Shown: piece by piece, positions 1-7,636 of the stretch
Layout of the letters: every line of letters begins with the position of its first letter
How positions within the stretch are numbered: the first letter of the stretch is position 1
Assembly (NCBI GenBank): GCA_050743385.1
Contig: JBOGFJ010000111.1
Coordinates: 1 to 17,619 of the forward strand
Reading direction: 5' to 3'
DNA: 17,619 nt
Source: JACDBD01 sp050743385
GTDB taxonomy: Bacteria > Actinomycetota > Acidimicrobiia > IMCC26256 > JACDBD01
Notes under the pieces: model-generated
Databases searched by the model: none
What the model was told of the DNA's origin: nothing
Seen by the model: only the letters and a program-made list of their open reading frames with translations
Translations under genes and position numbers: made by a program

Positions 1-1503
1 GCGCTGCGCTACTCCGGGGGCGCCCTGCTCGCCGTACTCATCGCGCTCGTCGCCGCGTGGGCGGTCGCCCGCGCGACGACGCGTCCTCTCCACGCACTGA
101 CGCGTGCAGCCCGGGACGTTTCCCAACATCAGCTGCCGCAGCTGGTCGACTCGCTGCGCAGCAGTGGGGAGCCGTCCGTCGAGGGGCTGCACCCGGTGAA
201 GGTGTCGTCGCGCGACGAGATCGGCGATCTCGGTCGCGCGTTCAACACGATCCAATCGGTGACCGTCGAAGTCGCTCAGGAGCAGTCGGCTCTCCTGAGG
301 CGCGGTATCAGCGATCTCTACGTGAACCTCGCGCGCCGGAACCAGACCCTCCTCGATCGCCAGATCGAGCTCATCGACCACCTCGAGGCAGACGAGAAGG
401 ATCCCGAGTCCCTCGACGCTCTGTTCCGGCTCGACCACCTCGCAACCCGCATGCGTCGGAACGCCGAGAGCCTGCTCGTGCTCGCGGATTCGGATCAGCT
501 CCGGGTTTGGCGCGAGCCGCTGCGGCTCCTCGACGTGGTCCGCGGCGCCGCCGCCGAGATCCCCGACTTCGACCGGGTACGGATGGACGTCGACCAGCAG
601 CTGTTCGTCAAGCCGAACGTCGCCGCCGACCTGACACATCTCGTGGCCGAGCTCCTCGAGAACGCGACGACGTTCTCGTCACCAGACTCCCTCGTGGCTG
701 TCGGCGGCGCCTGGGTGAACGGGGCCTTCATCGTCACCGTCGCGGATCAGGGACTCGGCATGACCGAGGACCAGCTCGCCGAGGCGAACGCGCTCCTCCG
801 CGATCCTCCGGTCGCCGGTCTTGCCCTGTCGCGTGCCCTCGGCCTCTACGTGGTCGGTCACCTCGCCGCCCGCCATGGCATCGGGGTCGAGCTCCGCGCC
901 GGGCAGGAGCGCGGCCTGACGGCCGTGGTCGCACTCCCGGCGGACGTGCTCATGAGCCGGGCCGAAGCGCAGCCCGTCGTCGCCGAACCCGTCGCCGAGC
1001 CGCGGGTGGACGCACCGCCGGTGGAGACAGAGCTCGTGGAGACACCGCCGGTCGAGCCAGAGCTGGTAGAGGCACCGCCGACCGTGGGGCAGCCGATGGA
1101 GCCGGTCGAGCCGCTGGCGAGCAGCTCGCTCGCCGCCGCGACGCCGGTGTCCAACGGCGCGCCCCTGCCGGCGCGCCGGAGCGGGAACGGGGCGCCGCCA
1201 GCGGTACGGGCGTGGAGTGCCGATCTCGAATCCACGAGCGCGACGGACGGGGACGGCACCGTGCAGCCCGCGTCCACAGAGCCACCGCTCACGACGCGCG
1301 TCCCGGGTGGAAACCTGCTGCACCTCCCGATGCGACGTGATGGCACGGTCGAAGTGGGCGACGAGGAGCCGGTGCCGGCGGAGTCCGGCCTCTCGCGCCC
1401 GGAACAGGTGCGGAGGCTCCTCTCGGAGCACCGTCATGGCATCGAACGTGCCGACACTGTCGTCGATCGCACACTGCCGCCGATTCCGGAGGACGAGAAA
1501 TGA
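1..1503 (+). CDS. cvnA: CvnA-like sensor histidine kinase (5' end outside window)
   Basis: This is the C-terminal 500 residues of a conservon histidine kinase-like protein. The frame is open from base 1, so the start codon and any extracellular sensor domain lie upstream. Visible in order: a transmembrane helix (about residues 7-25, rich in Ala/Leu/Val), a HAMP linker (about 25-80, with SRDEIGDLGRAFN), a DHp-like helical segment ending in LDHLATRMRRNAESLLVLA, and an HATPase domain with N-box ELLENATTFSSP and G-box VADQGLGMT. A Pro/Glu/Ala-rich tail follows (about 315-500), probably disordered. Family knowledge: CvnA proteins are membrane kinases encoded with a Roadblock protein, a DUF742 protein and a GTPase, exactly the arrangement here. 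The stop overlaps the next start as ATGA, so translation is probably coupled. The input signal cannot be read from the sequence. Confidence 0.93.
   Translation, partial: ALRYSGGALLAVLIALVAAWAVARATTRPLHALTRAARDVSQHQLPQLVDSLRSSGEPSVEGLHPVKVSSRDEIGDLGRAFNTIQSVTVEVAQEQSALLRRGISDLYVNLARRNQTLLDRQIELIDHLEADEKDPESLDALFRLDHLATRMRRNAESLLVLADSDQLRVWREPLRLLDVVRGAAAEIPDFDRVRMDVDQQLFVKPNVAADLTHLVAELLENATTFSSPDSLVAVGGAWVNGAFIVTVADQGLGMTEDQLAEANALLRDPPVAGLALSRALGLYVVGHLAARHGIGVELRAGQERGLTAVVALPADVLMSRAEAQPVVAEPVAEPRVDAPPVETELVETPPVEPELVEAPPTVGQPMEPVEPLASSSLAAATPVSNGAPLPARRSGNGAPPAVRAWSADLESTSATDGDGTVQPASTEPPLTTRVPGGNLLHLPMRRDGTVEVGDEEPVPAESGLSRPEQVRRLLSEHRHGIERADTVVDRTLPPIPEDEK
1021..1080 (+). repeat. Two 30-bp tandem units in the cvnA tail
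   Basis: Two adjacent 30-bp units (1021-1050 and 1051-1080) encode ten-residue repeats VETELVETPP and VEPELVEAPP. Both end in caccgccg, which also precedes the first unit. They lie in the acidic Pro-rich tail behind the kinase domain. Such repeats may vary in copy number between strains, but that is inference. Confidence 0.75.
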
Positions 1504-1922
1504 AACAGCTGAGCTCGGAGGCGCACAACCTCAACTGGTTGGTAGCGAGCTTCGCCGACGAGGTTCCCGGCGTGAAGGAGGCTGCCGTCGTGTCGTCCGA
1601 TGGTCTCCTCATCGCCGCGTCCGACGGGCTCGGACGCGCCGAAGCCGATCGTCTTGCTGCCGTCGCCGCCGGATTGATCAGCATCGCACGCGGGGCGTCG
1701 GGCCCCATCGACGCGGGGCGCGTGAACGAGGTGATCATCGAGTACGACTGGTCGCTGCTGTTCGTCATGCGCATCAGCGAGGGTTCGGCCCTGGCAGTGA
1801 TCGCGACCCGCCCCTGCGACGTCGGCCAGGTCGGCTTCGAGATGGCCGTCCTCGTCGAGAAGACCGAAGGCGCGCTCACGCCCAGCCTCATCGACGAGCT
1901 CAAGGGCACGCTCCCGCGTTGA
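1500..1922 (+). CDS. cvnB: Roadblock/LC7-domain protein, CvnB
   Basis: A 140-residue Roadblock/LC7 domain protein, the usual length for CvnB. The family signature is clear: the N-terminal helix LNWLVASFADEVPGVKEAAVVSSDGLLIAAS, then a helix with the DRLAAVAAGL pattern, then ligand-free beta strands ending in VGFEMAVLVE. Roadblock proteins dimerise and act as regulators or scaffolds for small GTPases. In conservons CvnB is thought to link the membrane kinase CvnA to the GTPase CvnD. The ATG overlaps the cvnA stop by four bases (ATGA), and its own stop overlaps the TTG of the DUF742 gene, so this is a tightly packed operon. Cytosolic: no signal peptide or membrane segment. Confidence 0.95.
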   Translation: MKQLSSEAHNLNWLVASFADEVPGVKEAAVVSSDGLLIAASDGLGRAEADRLAAVAAGLISIARGASGPIDAGRVNEVIIEYDWSLLFVMRISEGSALAVIATRPCDVGQVGFEMAVLVEKTEGALTPSLIDELKGTLPR

Positions 1923-2293
1923 GCGACCAGCCTCCGATCGCCGAACGGCCGTCGGGACGCCCCGTCGTCCGACCGTACGTGCTCACACGCGGCCGGACTC
2001 GCACCGAGGGTGTCGACGTTCCGCTCGACGCCGTTGTGATCGCCTGCGTACCACCAGACGCGCCCATGCCGGACGCCACCCCCGAGGCGCTCGCGATCGT
2101 TGAATCGTCGCAGGAGCCACTCCCGTTGGTGGAGATCGCCGCACGCATCGGACTTGCCCTGGGAGTGGCCCGAGTGCTCGTCGGCGACCTCGCCAACTCC
2201 GGGGTGGTCTCCGTGCGCGCCCCGCGACCCGTGGACGCCCACACCGACACGCAACTTCTCGAAAGGCTGCTCGATGGCATTCGCGCTCTCTGA
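1919..2293 (+). CDS. cvnC: DUF742 protein, CvnC
   Basis: A 124-residue DUF742 protein. Family features seen: the RPYVLTRGRT segment near the N terminus and a C-terminal winged-helix-like part (PLVEIAARIGLALGVARVLVGDLANSGVVSV). The position between the Roadblock and GTPase genes is diagnostic for CvnC. No ATG exists before the conserved RPYVLT block. The best start is TTG at 1919, which overlaps the cvnB TGA as TTGA, and the peptide then begins LSDQPPIAERP. The gene ends 20 bases inside cvnD. The biochemical role of DUF742 is not settled. It may mediate contacts within the kinase-Roadblock-GTPase complex. Confidence 0.92.
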   Translation: MSDQPPIAERPSGRPVVRPYVLTRGRTRTEGVDVPLDAVVIACVPPDAPMPDATPEALAIVESSQEPLPLVEIAARIGLALGVARVLVGDLANSGVVSVRAPRPVDAHTDTQLLERLLDGIRAL

Positions 2294-2870
2294 TCCGTTC
2301 GCAAGCAGCGAGCTGCCGATCTCCATGAAGATCGTCGTCGCCGGCGGCTTCGCTGTCGGCAAGACCACGTTCATCAGCGCCATCTCCGAGATCGAGCCGC
2401 TCACCACCGAAGCCGCGATGACCGCCGAGGGCCTCGGCGTCGACGATGCCGGACCGCTCGCGGCCGAGAAGAACGCCACCACCGTCGCCATGGACTTCGG
2501 CCGGATCACCCTCGGCGAGGACATGGTCCTCTACCTCTTCGGCACACCGGGGCAAGGTCGCTTCCTGTTCCTCTGGGACGAGCTCGTTCGCGGCGCGGTG
2601 GGCGGGATCGTGCTCGTCGATACCCGCCGCATCACCGAATGCTTCGCGGCCGTCGACTACTTCGAGTCGCTCCAGCTGCCCTTCGTCGTCGCGGTGAACC
2701 TCTTCGACGGCCTCGCCACTCATACTCCCGCGGAGGTGCGGACGGCGTTGTCGGTTCCCGCCGGGGTGCCGGTCGTCCTCTGTGACGCCCGCAATCGTGC
2801 ACACGTCAAGGACACTCTCGCGCTTCTCGTCGAGAACGCACTCCGCCGGGCCCAGCTCACGACCGCCTGA
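2274..2870 (+). CDS. cvnD: Conservon small GTPase-like protein, CvnD
   Basis: A 198-residue P-loop ATP/GTP-binding protein. Walker A is GGFAVGKTT (residues 24-32), the G3-like element is FGTPGQGRF (89-97, Gly-Thr where Ras-type proteins have Asp-Thr), and the base-recognition element is VAVNLFDG (139-146, an N-x-x-D variant of NKxD). These variants are typical of CvnD. The ATG at 2274 lies 20 bases inside cvnC and has a Shine-Dalgarno gaaagg seven bases upstream, so I prefer it over upstream ATGs in this frame. CvnD is the presumed output switch of the conservon, controlled by the kinase and Roadblock partners. The downstream target is not visible here. Confidence 0.95.
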   Translation: MAFALSDPFASSELPISMKIVVAGGFAVGKTTFISAISEIEPLTTEAAMTAEGLGVDDAGPLAAEKNATTVAMDFGRITLGEDMVLYLFGTPGQGRFLFLWDELVRGAVGGIVLVDTRRITECFAAVDYFESLQLPFVVAVNLFDGLATHTPAEVRTALSVPAGVPVVLCDARNRAHVKDTLALLVENALRRAQLTTA

Positions 2871-2898
2871 CCGCCGGCGGCGCTCGCGGTAGCGCTCG

Positions 2899-2921
2899 CC
2901 CTCGACGGCACGTGACGAGGG
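2899..2921 (+). terminator. Possible weak terminator hairpin after the conservon
   Basis: Six-base arms CCCTCG (2899-2904) and CGAGGG (2916-2921) around an 11-base loop, 28 bases after the cvnD stop. The outer flanks can extend the pairing with a bulge. There is no T-run, so this is only a candidate. Confidence 0.3.
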
Positions 2922-2981
2922 TGCGATTGCGCGCCGTCCGTCCCTTCGCGCATGATGCCCGCACGACCCGGAGGAGACGCC

Positions 2982-3224
2982 ATGGCCGACGACGACGTGC
3001 TGCGAAACATCAACAAGCTGGTCGACGAAGAGCACCAGCTCCAGAAATCGCACGGCGAGGGTGGCCTCGGTGACGCCGAGCAGGAACGGCTGCGAGAGCT
3101 GGAGGTTGCCCTCGACCAGTGCTGGGACCTCTTGCGCCAGCGCCGAGCCCGACGTGATGCCGGCCAGGACGCGAGCGAAGCTGCCGTGCGCGACGCCGGT
3201 ACCGTCGAGGGCTATCGCCAGTAA
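2982..3224 (+). CDS. DUF2630 family protein
   Basis: A small 80-residue soluble protein, nearly all helical and strongly charged. The blocks LVDEEHQLQ, RLRELEVALDQCWDLLRQRRARR and the C-terminal VEGYRQ are the family pattern of DUF2630, a short actinobacterial protein of unknown function. The start at 2982 is set by a strong Shine-Dalgarno, ggaggag at 2970-2976, five bases upstream. The ATGs at 2952 and 2955 lack such a site. It sits alone between the conservon and a convergent acyl-CoA ligase gene whose stop is 14 bases away. The mid-protein helix could form a coiled coil. I cannot assign a role. Confidence 0.9.
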   Translation: MADDDVLRNINKLVDEEHQLQKSHGEGGLGDAEQERLRELEVALDQCWDLLRQRRARRDAGQDASEAAVRDAGTVEGYRQ

Positions 3225-3238
3225 CAGGTCGACGGTGC

Positions 3239-4936
3239 TCAGTCGTCTAGCAGCTCGGCCTTCAGGTCGCGCTTGAGGATCTTGCCCGCAGGGTTCCGAG
3301 GCAGTGGCTCGGCGGAGAACCAGATGCGGGTCGGCACCTTGAAGGCGGCGAGCCGGTCGGCGACGTGCTCGCGCAACTGGTCCTCGGTGACCGACGTTCC
3401 CGGCGCGGTGTGCACGACCGCCCCGACCTCCTCTCCGAGCACCGGGTGCGGGACGCCGATGACGGCCGCGTCGGTGACGGCCTCGTGCTCGAAGAGGGCG
3501 GCCTCCACCTCCACGGACGAGATGTTCTCGCCCCCGCGGATCAGCAGGTCCTTGGCCCGATCGACGAGGTACACGAACCCCTCGGCGTCGATGCGGCCCA
3601 GGTCACCCGAATGGAGCCAGCCGTCGGAAAACGACTCGGCCGTGGCCTCGGGCTTGCCGTAGTACCCCTTCACCACGTTGGGGCCCTTGATCCAGAGCTC
3701 ACCGATGTCGCCCGTCGGCAAGGTGTCGCCTTCGGGCCCCACGACCTTGACGTCGCAGACCGGCACGGGGACGCCGACGCTGTCGGGATGCTGCTGGTAG
3801 TCGATGCCGCTGTTGAGGGTGGTGACCGACGACGTCTCGGTGAGCCCGTAGCCGTTGGTGGGGTGCCGCCCGGGAAACAACTCCTCGATCTTCCGTACGA
3901 GCTCGGGGGCGGCCGGCGCTCCGCCGTAGCCGACGCCGCGCAGGCTCGACAGGTCGCGGTGCTCGAAGTCGGGATGCTCGATGACCTGCCACACCATCGC
4001 CGGCACCCCACCGAAGTTCGTGACGCCCTCTCGTTCGATCAGCTCGAGTGCCCGGCCGGCGTCCCATTTGTGCATGAGCACGATCGTGTTGCCGGCGGCG
4101 AGGTTGGCGACGAGCACCGAGTGGCAGCCGGTGGCGTGGAAGAACGGCACCGAGAGGAGATGGACGTTTCGGGTGGAGGGTGGCGTCGCGGCCTTGCCCG
4201 CCGAGGGCGTGCGCCGCGCCGCCCGCGCCGCGCCGAAACCCAGGCTCATGAGGTTCGTGCAGATGTTGCGGTGGGTGCCCAGCACGCCCTTGGGAAAGCC
4301 GGTGGTACCCGACGTGTAGAAGATGGTGGCGTCGTCTTCGGGATGGATGTCAGCGTCGGGGAGCTCGGCGTCGGCCGGAACCGCACCGAGTACGTCGTCG
4401 AAGTGCCGAGCGTCACCGGGAGAATCGGTGCGCTCGTCGCGCACCATCACGACGGTCCGGAGGGTGGTGATGCCCGCCAGCTCGTCGGCGAGGCGGTCGA
4501 GGCGCTCGCCGTCACAGAACAGCACCGTCGACGCCGAGTCGCGCAGACCGTACGCGAGCTCAGCGCCCGTCCACCAGGCGTTGAGCGGCACCGCGATCGC
4601 ACCGATCGCGGTCGCGGCCCAGAACGCCACCGACCATTCCGGGAAGTTGCGCATCGCGATCGCTATCCGATCGCCCTTCCCGACACCGAGCTCGTCGCGC
4701 AGTACAGCGGCGAGGTGGGCGACGCTACGGAAGTGCCGCTCGTAATTCCAGCGCTCGTCCTCGTACACGAGGAAGTCGACGTCACCGTGGCCCCGACTGA
4801 TATCGAGCACGGCGCGCAGAGAAGGAGGCGCGTGCTTCCACACCCGGGTCGGGATCCCCCCGATGGGGAGCTCCTCCATCTCGAAGGGCTGTCCCGATGC
4901 CGTGAGCTCGGCGTGCAGCTCGGCGATCGACGGCAT
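3239..4936 (-). CDS. Fatty acyl-CoA ligase (AMP-binding, FadD-like)
   Basis: A 565-residue ANL-superfamily enzyme that would activate a carboxylic acid with ATP to an acyl-AMP and then load it on CoA. Motifs: P-loop YTSGTTGFPKGV (about 207-218), YGLTETSS adenine motif, DGWLHSGDLG with the ribose-binding Asp, hinge LVDRAKDLLIRGGENISSVEVE, and the C-terminal catalytic Lys in NPAGKILKRDL. Length is normal. A 20-residue Ala/Arg/Pro-rich insertion follows the HRNICTNLMSLGFG segment. Start: ATG at 4936 gives the family-like MPSIAELHAEL; GTG at 4942 is an alternative. It follows the ABC permease stop by ten bases, so it is the last gene of that operon. Substrate unknown; a medium or long-chain fatty acid is most likely. 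Confidence 0.93.
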   Translation of the reverse strand: MPSIAELHAELTASGQPFEMEELPIGGIPTRVWKHAPPSLRAVLDISRGHGDVDFLVYEDERWNYERHFRSVAHLAAVLRDELGVGKGDRIAIAMRNFPEWSVAFWAATAIGAIAVPLNAWWTGAELAYGLRDSASTVLFCDGERLDRLADELAGITTLRTVVMVRDERTDSPGDARHFDDVLGAVPADAELPDADIHPEDDATIFYTSGTTGFPKGVLGTHRNICTNLMSLGFGAARAARRTPSAGKAATPPSTRNVHLLSVPFFHATGCHSVLVANLAAGNTIVLMHKWDAGRALELIEREGVTNFGGVPAMVWQVIEHPDFEHRDLSSLRGVGYGGAPAAPELVRKIEELFPGRHPTNGYGLTETSSVTTLNSGIDYQQHPDSVGVPVPVCDVKVVGPEGDTLPTGDIGELWIKGPNVVKGYYGKPEATAESFSDGWLHSGDLGRIDAEGFVYLVDRAKDLLIRGGENISSVEVEAALFEHEAVTDAAVIGVPHPVLGEEVGAVVHTAPGTSVTEDQLREHVADRLAAFKVPTRIWFSAEPLPRNPAGKILKRDLKAELLDD

Positions 4937-4946
4937 CGTCACGCGG

Positions 4947-5750
4947 TCAGCGGCGGTTGGCGCGCTTGTACTGCCGTACCGACAGTGGAGCGAAGATTCC
5001 GATGATGAGGGCGATCCAGAGCAAGCTGTACAGCACCGGGTGCTGCAGCGACCAGGCGGTGGGTTCGGGCGCACCGGGTGGGATGTTGCCGAACAGCTCC
5101 CGGACCGCCTGGGTCACGCTCGACACCGGGTTCCACTCGGCGAACGTGCGGAGTCCGCTCGGCAGGTTCTCGGTGGGCACGAACGTGTTGGCCAAGAAGG
5201 TGAGCGGGAACAGCACCATGAACGTCGCGTTGTTGATCACCTCGACGCTCGGGACCAGCAGCCCGATCGAAGCCATCACCCACGAGAACGCGTACGCGAA
5301 CAGCAGCAACAGCGCGAAGCCGGCGATCGCCTCGAGCACCGAGTCGCGTATCCGCCATCCGACGATCAACCCCGTCGCCGACATGATCACGAGCGACAGC
5401 ACGTTGTAGACGATGTCGCTGGCGGTGCGGCCCGCGAGCACCGCTGACCGCGACATGGGAAGCGACCGAAATCGGTCGATGATGCCCTTTTGCATGTCGT
5501 CGGCCAGCCCCGCGCCGGTGAACGTCGCGCCGAAGAGAACTGTCTGGGCGAAGATCCCCGCGATCAGGAACTCGCGGTAGTCACCCCCCGGCACGTTGAT
5601 CGAGTCGCCGAACACGTACGCGAACAGCAGGACGAACATGATCGGCGAGAGCAACACGAAGACGAGAACCTCGGGCACCCGCTTGATCTTGATGACGTTC
5701 CGCTTGGCGATGATGGTGGCGTCGGCGAAGGCGTAGGCGAAGCGCTGCAT
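4947..5750 (-). CDS. ABC-2 type permease, DrrB-like
   Basis: A 267-residue integral membrane protein of the ABC-2 permease family. About six hydrophobic segments are visible, e.g. VLVFVLLSPIMFVLLFAYVFG near the N terminus, a central pair around NVLSLVIMSATGLIVG and IAGFALLLLFAYAFSWVMA, and a C-terminal LLWIALIIGIFAPLSV. The cytoplasmic element IDRFRSLPMSRSAVLAGR is characteristic of DrrB-type exporters of hydrophobic drugs and lipids. The ATG overlaps the upstream ATPase stop by one base (TGATG). It pairs with that ATPase as an export complex, with the acyl-CoA ligase downstream. What it transports cannot be read from sequence. Confidence 0.92.
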   Translation of the reverse strand: MQRFAYAFADATIIAKRNVIKIKRVPEVLVFVLLSPIMFVLLFAYVFGDSINVPGGDYREFLIAGIFAQTVLFGATFTGAGLADDMQKGIIDRFRSLPMSRSAVLAGRTASDIVYNVLSLVIMSATGLIVGWRIRDSVLEAIAGFALLLLFAYAFSWVMASIGLLVPSVEVINNATFMVLFPLTFLANTFVPTENLPSGLRTFAEWNPVSSVTQAVRELFGNIPPGAPEPTAWSLQHPVLYSLLWIALIIGIFAPLSVRQYKRANRR

Positions 5751-6748
5751 CAGGCGACCTCCTCCCGGCGCTCGTCGGCGGAGTCGCTGCGACCGGAGCT
5801 GTCCTCCTCCTCGGCGACGTGACCCGTCAGGGTCAGGAACACCTCGTCGAGGGTGGGGCGACGCAGGCCGACGTCGCGAAGCTCGATCTTGCTCGCGTCG
5901 AGCTCACGAAGGGCCTGGGTGAGCACCGGCGCTCCGCCCGCGATCGGCGTCACCAGGGTCCGGCTGTTCTCGTCCACCTGGATCTCGCCGATCGCAAACC
6001 GCAGCAACACGTTGTGTGCCGCCGTCACGTCGTGAGGTGAGCACACGGTCGCCTCGATACGTTCTCCGCCAACGTCGTTCTTGAGCTCGTCGGGGGTGCC
6101 GTGCGCGATCTCCCGACCGCGATCGATGACGAGGATGTCGCCGGCGAGCTGGTCGGCCTCCTCGAGGTACTGCGTGGTCAGTAGCAGGGTGGTGCCTCTC
6201 GCGACCAGCTCGCGGATCACCGCCCACAGGTCGGTGCGACTGCGGGGGTCGAGGCCCGTCGTGGGTTCGTCCAGGAACAGCACCGGCGGCTCGGCCACGA
6301 GCGCTCCGGCCAGGTCGAGCCGCCGGCGCATGCCACCCGAGTAGGTCTTGACCGGGCGGTCGCCGGCATCGGCAAGACCGAAGCGGTCGAGCAGCACGCG
6401 AGCGCGCTCCCGTGACGGCCGGCGGCCCAAGCGGTAGAACCGGCCGATCATGTCGAGGTTCTCGAACCCGGTGAGGTGCTCGTCGACCGCCGCGTACTGC
6501 CCGGACAGACCGATCCGCTTGCGGACCTCCTCGGGTTGGCGGCACACGTCGAAGCCCGCGACGGTCGCGCTGCCGGCGTCGGGCTCGAGCAGCGTCGTCA
6601 GGATCGACACTGCCGTGGTCTTGCCCGCTCCGTTCGGACCGAGGAGCCCCAACACGGTGCCTTCCGGCACGGTGAGGCACAACTCGTCGAGCGCGGTCAC
6701 GTCGCCGTACCGCTTGGCGAGCCCGACCGCTTCGATCACGTCGCCCAC
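5750..6748 (-). CDS. ABC transporter ATPase, DrrA-like
   Basis: A 332-residue ABC ATPase. Walker A GPNGAGKTT, Q-loop region near GLSGQYAAVDEHLTG, signature YSGGMRRRLDLA, Walker B VLFLDEPTTGLD, and a switch in which Gln replaces His (LLTTQYLEEAD), as is usual in DrrA-type ATPases. A C-terminal regulatory extension ends in RRPTLDEVFLTLTG and an acidic tail. Start choice: GTG at 6748 has a GGAAAGGA Shine-Dalgarno ten bases upstream and lies downstream of a good promoter (6783-6813). An in-frame ATG at 6862 would place that promoter inside the gene and adds 38 residues with no family likeness; GTG at 6739 is a third option. It energises the DrrB-like permease and is the first gene of a three-gene operon. 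Confidence 0.92.
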   Translation of the reverse strand: MGDVIEAVGLAKRYGDVTALDELCLTVPEGTVLGLLGPNGAGKTTAVSILTTLLEPDAGSATVAGFDVCRQPEEVRKRIGLSGQYAAVDEHLTGFENLDMIGRFYRLGRRPSRERARVLLDRFGLADAGDRPVKTYSGGMRRRLDLAGALVAEPPVLFLDEPTTGLDPRSRTDLWAVIRELVARGTTLLLTTQYLEEADQLAGDILVIDRGREIAHGTPDELKNDVGGERIEATVCSPHDVTAAHNVLLRFAIGEIQVDENSRTLVTPIAGGAPVLTQALRELDASKIELRDVGLRRPTLDEVFLTLTGHVAEEEDSSGRSDSADERREEVA

Positions 6749-6758
6749 GGCGTCTGCA

Positions 6759-6766
6759 TCCTTTCC
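6759..6766 (-). promoter_or_regulatory. Shine-Dalgarno deciding the ATPase start
   Basis: Reads GGAAAGGA on the minus strand, ten bases before the GTG at 6748. It supports the short form of the ABC ATPase over the ATG at 6862. Confidence 0.6.
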
Positions 6767-6782
6767 GTACGAGATGTGGCTG

Positions 6783-6813
6783 ACGGTAATTGCTCGAGTG
6801 GACTGGAGGTCAA
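6783..6813 (-). promoter_or_regulatory. Putative housekeeping promoter of the ABC/acyl-CoA ligase operon
   Basis: On the minus strand TTGACC (6808-6813, five of six to TTGACA) is followed after 19 bases by TACCGT (6783-6788, TAnnnT form). A 17-base spacing to ATTACC is also possible. The leader to GTG 6748 would be about 25-30 bases and contains the Shine-Dalgarno. Confidence 0.45.
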
Positions 6814-6879
6814 GTAGCCCGGCCCGCGATCCTCGGTGGAACCCGGCCCGGGTGTCCGGCATTCCCTCGCCTCACGCCA

Positions 6880-7566
6880 TCACTCGTAGCTGAGGGCGGG
6901 GTACCAGTCGGTGCCCCGCCCCTCGGGCGTGAAGTCGAACAGGTTCCAGAGCGGGTCGATGGTCTCGGCGTGGCGTGGGTCCTGCCCCGGCTCCGAGGGT
7001 GCATACAGCAGCTCCGAGCCCCAGAAGTGGCGGATCGCTTCACCGTCGCGCCGGAACACGTTCAGCATCGGCAGCTGCTGCTGCCCGTCGGGCGTCTCGC
7101 CGAAGTAGTCGCGGTTGTAGGTGTTGCCGCCCGAGGACAGCAGCCGCAGCCGGCGCCAGCCGCGCGTCTCGGCGTGAGCGAGGATGCGAGGCAGCGGCGC
7201 CTTGGCGACGACGGCGACGTTGATTCGCTGGCTGGCGTGCTCGGTGACGCCATCGAAGGCATCGAGAAACTGTGTGCACGACGGGCACGGCAGATCCTCG
7301 TCGGGCGCGCGCGGGAACATCATGTTGTAGATGACGAGCGTGTCCTTGCCCGGGGCGAACAGCTCGGAGAACTTCACGCTCGTCGGGGTGCCATCGGCAC
7401 CGGGGCCGTCGAAGACGTAGTCGTCGGCAACGGGCCCGCCGGGCGGGAGCTCACGTCGGGCGGCGGCAACCCTCTCGGTGACACGCCGCAGCTCGATCTC
7501 GTGTTCCAACAGCCAATCGCGGGCGGCTCGGTACTCTGCTGACTCGCCTGGGAAGGTCATGCTCAT
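6880..7566 (-). CDS. DUF899 thioredoxin-like protein no. 1
   Basis: A 228-residue DUF899 family protein with a thioredoxin-like fold. Seen: N-terminal charged helix (EYRAARDWLLEHEIELRRVTERVAAARRELP), strand DYVFDGP, the SELFAPGKDTLVIYNMMFPR segment, and a CPSC motif (94-97) where thioredoxins carry CxxC. The later LLSSGGNTYNRDYFGE and FDFTPEGRGTDWYPALSYE blocks also fit the family. Cytosolic. ATG 7566 is chosen for its AAGGGAG Shine-Dalgarno seven bases upstream and family-like N terminus; ATG 7620 lies upstream of the promoter -10. It follows the ECF42 gene but has its own promoter matching the ECF42 element (7593-7619). A redox or peroxide-handling role is inferred, not shown. A second copy lies at 15706-16452. 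Confidence 0.9.
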   Translation of the reverse strand: MSMTFPGESAEYRAARDWLLEHEIELRRVTERVAAARRELPPGGPVADDYVFDGPGADGTPTSVKFSELFAPGKDTLVIYNMMFPRAPDEDLPCPSCTQFLDAFDGVTEHASQRINVAVVAKAPLPRILAHAETRGWRRLRLLSSGGNTYNRDYFGETPDGQQQLPMLNVFRRDGEAIRHFWGSELLYAPSEPGQDPRHAETIDPLWNLFDFTPEGRGTDWYPALSYE

Positions 7567-7592
7567 GATCCGTCTCCCTTCACTACCCGTCC

Positions 7593-7619
7593 GACGAACG
7601 AGGTGGACCCGAATCGACA
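7593..7619 (-). promoter_or_regulatory. ECF42-type promoter of DUF899 no. 1
   Basis: Minus strand: TGTCGA (7614-7619), 17 bases, then CGTC (7593-7596) followed by G. It lies in the 70-base gap between the ECF42 stop and DUF899 no. 1, about 27 bases before the ATG. Same element and spacing as at 9249-9275 and 15600-15626. TGTCGA / CG[A/T]C is the ECF42 consensus as I know it. Confidence 0.8.
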
Positions 7620-7636
7620 ACCGCGAAGCTCGAGCG

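Noticed and set aside
57..1340. Long Arg/Pro-rich frame over cvnA, and many similar long frames elsewhere
   Set aside because: High GC removes stops from alternative frames. The Arg/Pro/Ala-rich composition and lack of motifs show these are antisense or shifted shadows of real genes.
3365..5005. 546-codon plus-strand frame opposite the acyl-CoA ligase
   Set aside because: It has no recognisable motif and is the antisense of a gene with a complete set of ANL motifs.
6749..6862. N-terminal extension of the ABC ATPase from ATG 6862
   Set aside because: It would read through a good promoter and a Shine-Dalgarno, and the 38 added residues look unlike the family.
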